This document shows, one piece after another, positions 59,231 to 64,000 of a stretch of 64,000 bases of DNA; position 1 is the stretch's first letter; every line of letters starts with the position of its first letter. The DNA lies in contig NC_085882.1 of NCBI RefSeq assembly GCF_035222275.1, forward strand, positions 565,501-629,500. Direction: 5' to 3'. Both the position numbers and the translations under genes were made by a program. Under the pieces are notes generated by a model. That model searched no databases and was not told where the DNA came from. It saw only the letters and a program-made list of their open reading frames with translations. This DNA comes from Podospora bellae-mahoneyi. Lineage: Eukaryota > Ascomycota > Sordariomycetes > Sordariales > Podosporaceae.

Positions 59231-60614
59231 ACCCTGATTAGTCAACACCGTACTTTAACTACTAAAAATGGCAAATAATCATATTCTACTCTTTTACTAT
59301 TGCATTAACGGTAATTTGTATGTAGTTGTAAACTATGCTTTTTTTGCGTACAAAAATTCAAGATATTTCATCAATAATGTAAACTCTTTCATATTATTTT
59401 TTCTAAATTTTAATGTAAATATTTCCTTAACTCCTTACTTATTCTAAATGTAATTAACATTGTTTAATGATAATATAATTCCTTCTTTTGCTTTAATTTT
59501 ACAATTTTATAGTCCTTACTTTGAAAATTCCTCTTAATAGTTAATTATAATGGTTGAATATCCCCGATATTCCATTAATACCGCATTGTTCTTACCTTTT
59601 TTCCATATTATTATAGAAAATATATTTATTAACCTGTAATCCTTCTTATTAATAGCGGTAACCTTACTTCTTGAATTTTACTGCTTATATCGATAGAGTA
59701 TATTATTACTTCTTAAACTCGTTACGGTAATACTGCAACGAGTACTTATTGCACACTTTACTCTATACGTATTTTCAATTTCTTATTATTAACTAAATAT
59801 TTTTAAAGATCTTTTATTCGCCAATAACTATTACTCTTCTAATCTATAATTAAATTATAAATTTCCTATTATGATTGTTTCTAAATTATATTTTTGTGAG
59901 CCCTATATTTGTAATACTAAATATACATGTTATTATTTCCCCTTCAATTATAATATTTAAAGGTAGTATTTTGTATGAACTTTTTACGTTAAAATTAATG
60001 CTTATATAACGATTTATCCCTTCTTTTTCTTTTATAATATTTTAACTCAATATATAAATTATAATCAAATTGAATTTATTTTCATACCTTTAACCATGAA
60101 TATTACCGCTTCAAGATCTATTTAATACGTTTTAATTTAAAGCCGATTATTTTTGGGTTTTTTTCAATACTGTAGGGACCTTATTAATGAATATCGGGCC
60201 GTTATTTTATACTTTCGCCTTACGCCGGTACTTCCGATGATATCTTTTACAGTCCGTTAAAGCTTATTAGTTCCCGCGAAACGCCACAAATCGGCTTTTA
60301 AATAGTTATACGATTTCAAAGCGTCCTTTTATTCCGGATTATTTAGTAACGTAAATTCTTTTAATTATTATCGTTGAACCTCTTTCTATCTTCTATTTTT
60401 AATATCTTTATCATCTTATCGGGCTTATCTTCCATTATACCTTCGCTATTTAACTATCATTCAATACATTTTTTGAAAATAATACCGCTTAACTTTCATT
60501 GATCAATATAACATATAGTCGGGGTTTACGCACTATCTTAATATTGTTTGTCTCTCCTAATTTATACCATCGGTTTTATTTCTTCAATTTATATGTTCAA
60601 GGTAATATCACGTA
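59231..60614 (-). other. Probable upstream (RT, protease, gag) part of the gypsy remnant
   Basis: Sequence right of the RT block is slightly less AT-rich than the deep AT regions, especially 60120-60480. A minus-strand gypsy would have its protease and gag here, but no motif is clear enough to name. The transposon copy C interrupts it at 60615. Confidence 0.35.
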
Positions 60615-60670
60615 ACGTGCATGATAAGCGAGCGACGCAGATAAGCGAGCGACGCACTCTCCACCACAAC
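60615..60670 (+). repeat. Left TIR of copy C with 17-bp tandem duplication
   Basis: Two tandem copies of gataagcgagcgacgca (60623-60639, 60640-60656), then ctctccaccac. The right TIR (61674-61709) has only one copy, so the inverted repeat is asymmetric. Confidence 0.9.
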
Positions 60671-60713
60671 ACGTCTCTTAAATATCTTCTACTACAATTC
60701 ACCACCAACAACC

Positions 60714-61637
60714 ATGGACGGCCCTTCAAAAGAAACTAGACTTCTTCTTGCCCTCGAAGCTATTCAAAATAAGGAGGATCTTAATATCCGTACTACAGCC
60801 AAGTTATATAACGTCCCAGAAGCAACCCTCCGCCATAAGCGTAATGGCCGACCAATGCGACGCGATATTCTAGCTAACTCACGTAATTTAACGGATCTGG
60901 AGGAGAAGACGATAGTTTAGTACGTCCTTAAGCTATCTATACGCGCATTCTTACCTAGATTAAGTGGCGTAGAAGATATGGCTAACTAACTACTACGCGT
61001 ACGCGACGCGCTTCTTATTAGTAAACGTTAGGCCTATAACTTCGTTAAACGCTAGCTATAGCTCTATACGCGTTTTACGCGTAGATACGACTATTAGAGG
61101 GCTAAGTGCGAGGATCCAAAGGTTATTACCGAGTGGTTTACGCTCGTACGGAATACTAAGGCCAAGTACGGTATTATAAATAACGATATCTACAACTTCG
61201 ACGAGACTGGGTTTATAATAGGCATTATCTTCGCAGGTATAGTAGTTACAACTTCGACTTTAATATTAGGTGCTATAGATCAATTTATTAAAGGTACGAT
61301 GGCTATAATGTACCAAGTGGCCCTCTTACAAGCAAAGGTCTCTTCGCTCCGTAAGGCCAATGAGGCACTAAGTAAGCACCGGAAAGCTAAAAAAACACGT
61401 GTACGGCTCGGAGGATCACTTACTGTGCAAGATGCACAGGATCTACTAGACCAGAAGGCCGTGGGTGGGGAGGCAGTGGAAGAAATACAGCCGGATGGCG
61501 GTAGTGCAGGGGGGGCTCGTACGAAGGTTCAGTGCTGTGGTGTGTGCGGCAAGCCTGGCCATAATGCCCGCACTTGCCAGGAGGCTGCAGAAGGGTCTGA
61601 TTCAGCTGTTTCCGACGTAATTGTAGTTGGTTCTTAA
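60714..61637 (+). pseudogene. Truncated Fot1/pogo transposase in copy C
   Basis: An N-terminal frame, 60714-60920, encodes 68 residues of the psq-type helix-turn-helix (KETRLLLALEAIQ, RTTAKLYNVPEATLRHK) and stops at a TAG that could be a mutated CAG. Degenerate coding sequence continues to NFDETGF (61196-61216), which holds the first catalytic Asp. After the deletion a second intact frame, 61299-61637, encodes 112 residues with a Lys/Arg-rich patch, GGSLTVQDAQDLL and the zinc knuckle CGVCGKPGHNARTC (CX2CX4HX4C), typical of the C-terminus of fungal Fot1/Pot2 transposases. No active transposase can be made from this copy. Confidence 0.85.
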
Positions 61638-61673
61638 TGTTGTGGTCTAGCAATTGAGGATAGTTATAGTAAG

Positions 61674-61709
61674 GTGGTGGAGAGTGCGTCGCTCGCTTAT
61701 CATGCACGT
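61674..61709 (-). repeat. Right TIR of copy C
   Basis: The reverse complement begins acgtgcatgataagcgag and runs into ctctccacc, matching the left end except for the single rather than double 17-bp unit. Confidence 0.9.
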
Positions 61710-61711
61710 TA

Positions 61712-64000
61712 TACTTAAGTATACACTATATTATTTAGCGGCTATCTTTTAAGTTAACTGGGTGCTAGACTTTCTAAACTTTTTTCTATTCAACTATAAT
61801 AATTTTTACTAATTATAATTTAGCTTTGTTACTTACTTTACGTATTGGCCAGTAACTGTATAGTAACTTATTTTAATAATATATCCTACATTTATATATG
61901 ATATATCAGAATTAAAGTACATTTCGACATACCAGATATTTGAAACAAATTCCATTATATTTCCTTTATAGAGTATATACTATACAAATAAAAGTATTCA
62001 TTTTGATATTTTCGAGCTTTTAATATCGATAATCTTCATATTTTCCTGCCATTCTTTGAATTTTTGTATATAACTTCTATAATTACGGTATTTATTACAA
62101 AGTTATAGTTTTGTACTAACCGTATTACCTTCTTAAAATTAATTATCGGACTAGGTCCTTTTCGTTATCCAAACCGGTTATTTTTAATAACCTCCATAAT
62201 ACCTTGTATAGTTATTGATATTAATGAACTTTATAGCTTTTATACTTAAAAGGATTTTCTTTTTATTCTCCCTTAAAAACTTACTACTTATTACTTTCTA
62301 TAGTTTTTAAAACTCTGTTTCTCATGATTCGGTAAGCTAATTGAACTCTCTTTTAAAACTTACTATTTTACTGTGTTAATATGTAACAAATTTAACTCTT
62401 AAAACCCTCGGTCCCTTCAATGTAATAGTAATTATAGCGATTTCTTTCTTTTATCCGAATCGTGGGAGTACCTAATAATTCTTTTGAATTAAAAGAAGGA
62501 GCTAAATTACGGTTATTTCAGCTTTGTTTTTATTAATGCTAAATAAAATAAAGAGTTATAAAAGTATGTAAACAAGAATTTAATGAGAGGATATCTTGAG
62601 GAATATATATTATTAATCAAATACCCCATATTCTTCGTATTAAAGAAGTACGGTAGTTTAACACTACATATAAACTACCATTAATGAAATAAAAAAACGG
62701 TAAGAAATGATTGGTTATTACTATTGATATTTACATATAAATATCAATTCAGTGAAGTATAAAACATGATATGCTTAAATTTACTTATCAAATATCTTCA
62801 TTTATAAATTCAAAAATGAAATAAACAGAAAATAGGATTTTGTATCTTGTATTATTATTCCGAATCTTTTATAATATCATTTGGATTAACGAATATACTT
62901 ATAATGTTTCCAATATTCGTTAACCGTACCATCCTAAAGTAACTCCGTAAAATAGTAAGATATTCTTTCGATAATCTTGATCCTTACTTATATGTTTTAA
63001 AAAAGTACTTTTAAATATACGATGAAAACTAAACAACTTATATAATTGAAAAAGTTTGTCACTTTTGTTTTTACAAAGCCACTAGTTAATAGTTATTGTA
63101 TAAACATTGATAATAAACTACATACTTTGATTCTTTAACTTTTAATATAATGCCACTTAAGAATTTCAATATACGTTATATTCCATATACTTTGATTCTA
63201 ATATATTTCATTTTTTAAAAAAGTAACTAAATAAAAATTATGATTTACGGAAATTGGTATAAATAGAAATGTAACTATTTCATAATAATTTATAAATGTT
63301 ATTTCATGGTTTTTATACCCAATAGCTTTTTTAATATTCATGTTTTATACATAGGCATCTAATTGATTAGGTTCATAGTAATAAAGGACTCCTCCATAAA
63401 GTAAGGGTTTTTTGTAAAAAAAGCAGGTAAAAATTAGTTATTAGTTTTCAAAGGTAACATTCATTTAGTGTAAAGTAAAAAGTTGAATAAAAGGATCTGA
63501 GCCACACAAAAAGGGTTTTTTACAATATATAGCCCCCTACATTATTGCTCTTCAATTAAAACTATATTATATTATCTGCGTGAAACTTTGTAATTATAGA
63601 TCTATCAGGTAATTACTATTAAAACATTAAACAATATTAACTACATAACCAATCCTTATAATACCTTTTTATTACCACCCTATTATTCAACAACGATAAT
63701 AACTCTAACAAATGATAATAACTTTATAGATAACACTACAATTATAAATGTCTAATTATTAAGCCTTATCTGGTCTATGCTGCTATTTTTAAATCTTCGC
63801 TTTTTTTAATACTTTATGTAACATTACTCTGGCCCTCAGTACGGATACATCTATACTATACTAAAGTATAATACAGCGTAAAATTAAATATATCTATGTA
63901 ACCAAAAACTTGATTTAATAATATATAGTTCACTACGTTAGTTTCTTTCATATATATTTCACCCGTATTAAGATAACTGTTCGTCAATATTCAGTAATAT
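61712..64000. other. AT-rich DNA to the window end, perhaps more of the gypsy element
   Basis: The first 750 bp (61740-62480) are less AT-rich than what follows, and on the minus strand contain a weakly gag-like stretch (62030-62220), but no motif is decisive. From 62.5 kb on the sequence is A/T-dominated without recognisable features. Confidence 0.35.

Larger units (their letters stand above)
60615..61709 (+). mobile_element. Fot1/Pot2-like transposon (copy C), internally deleted, least mutated
   Basis: The 1,095-bp element is flanked by TA (60613-60614 and 61710-61711). The left end begins acgtgcatgataagcgag and contains gataagcgagcgacgca twice in tandem; the right end carries it once. Against copy A about 750 bp is missing (equivalent to 46945-47695), with the join at about 61250-61262. 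That removes the second and third catalytic acidic residues, so it is a non-autonomous derivative. It has fewer mutation-type changes than copies A and B. It sits within the probable gypsy remnant, so it was inserted after it. Confidence 0.92.

Noticed and set aside
61420-61707. Minus-strand 95-codon frame at the right end of copy C
   Set aside because: Antisense to the zinc-knuckle coding part and running into the TIR; no independent support.
41650-64000. AT-rich block as mitochondrial or foreign DNA
   Set aside because: It holds Fot1-type and gypsy-type nuclear transposons with mutation-type changes and joins ordinary nuclear genes without a break.

Overview
The window is nuclear DNA of a filamentous ascomycete, most likely a Sordariomycete. 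The evidence is short (49-510 nt) spliceosomal introns with GTANGT-type donors and CTAAC/CTNAC branch sites, high GC at third codon positions in the genes, a typical Pezizomycotina set of housekeeping proteins, and a long AT-rich stretch full of transposons inactivated by C-to-T/G-to-A changes, as expected of repeat-induced point mutation (RIP). Species was not determined.

From 1 to about 41.2 kb the window is ordinary gene-rich DNA. In order it holds: the 3' part of a giant low-complexity repeat protein (+); an intron-containing tRNA-Gly-like gene (+); an MFS drug:H+ antiporter (-); syntaxin-18/Ufe1 (+); aspartate aminotransferase (-); Rrp1/Nop52 (+); a long-chain-base (sphingosine) kinase (-); the NatA auxiliary subunit Nat1 (-); Cid2/Mix23 (-); a 5.5 kb stretch with no convincing gene; a Zn2Cys6 transcription factor (+); a D-2-hydroxyacid dehydrogenase (-); S-adenosylhomocysteinase (-); eIF3 subunit h (-); a UPF0643 protein (-); and a mitochondrial carrier of the S-adenosylmethionine type (-). 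Exon structures were worked out by hand. Every junction keeps frame and restores family-typical sequence across the splice.

At about 41.3-41.7 kb composition changes abruptly, and the remaining 22 kb is AT-rich and without intact cellular genes. Inside it I find three Fot1/Pot2 (pogo-type) DNA transposons with TA target duplications and terminal inverted repeats (46.3-48.2, 51.2-53.0 and 60.6-61.7 kb), a fourth inverted fragment (42.2-42.85 kb), a solo LTR with a perfect 5-bp target duplication (44.88-45.22 kb), a GC-richer island that may be another LTR (42.88-43.46 kb), a wrecked Ty3/gypsy polymerase on the minus strand (58.3-59.2 kb and probably beyond), and a dispersed repeat of about 100 bp seen at three places. 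This looks like a heterochromatic block; a centromere flank or a subtelomere are both possible.

The genes are mostly unrelated housekeeping functions: secretion (Ufe1), ribosome biogenesis and translation (Rrp1, eIF3h), N-terminal acetylation (Nat1), sphingolipid signalling (LCB kinase) and the methyl cycle (SAH hydrolase and, 6 kb away, the SAM carrier). I found no CRISPR array, defence island or secondary-metabolite cluster. The most unusual material is the transposon block, where TIRs and the DNA-binding half of the transposase differ between copies while the C-terminal zinc-knuckle half is nearly the same.
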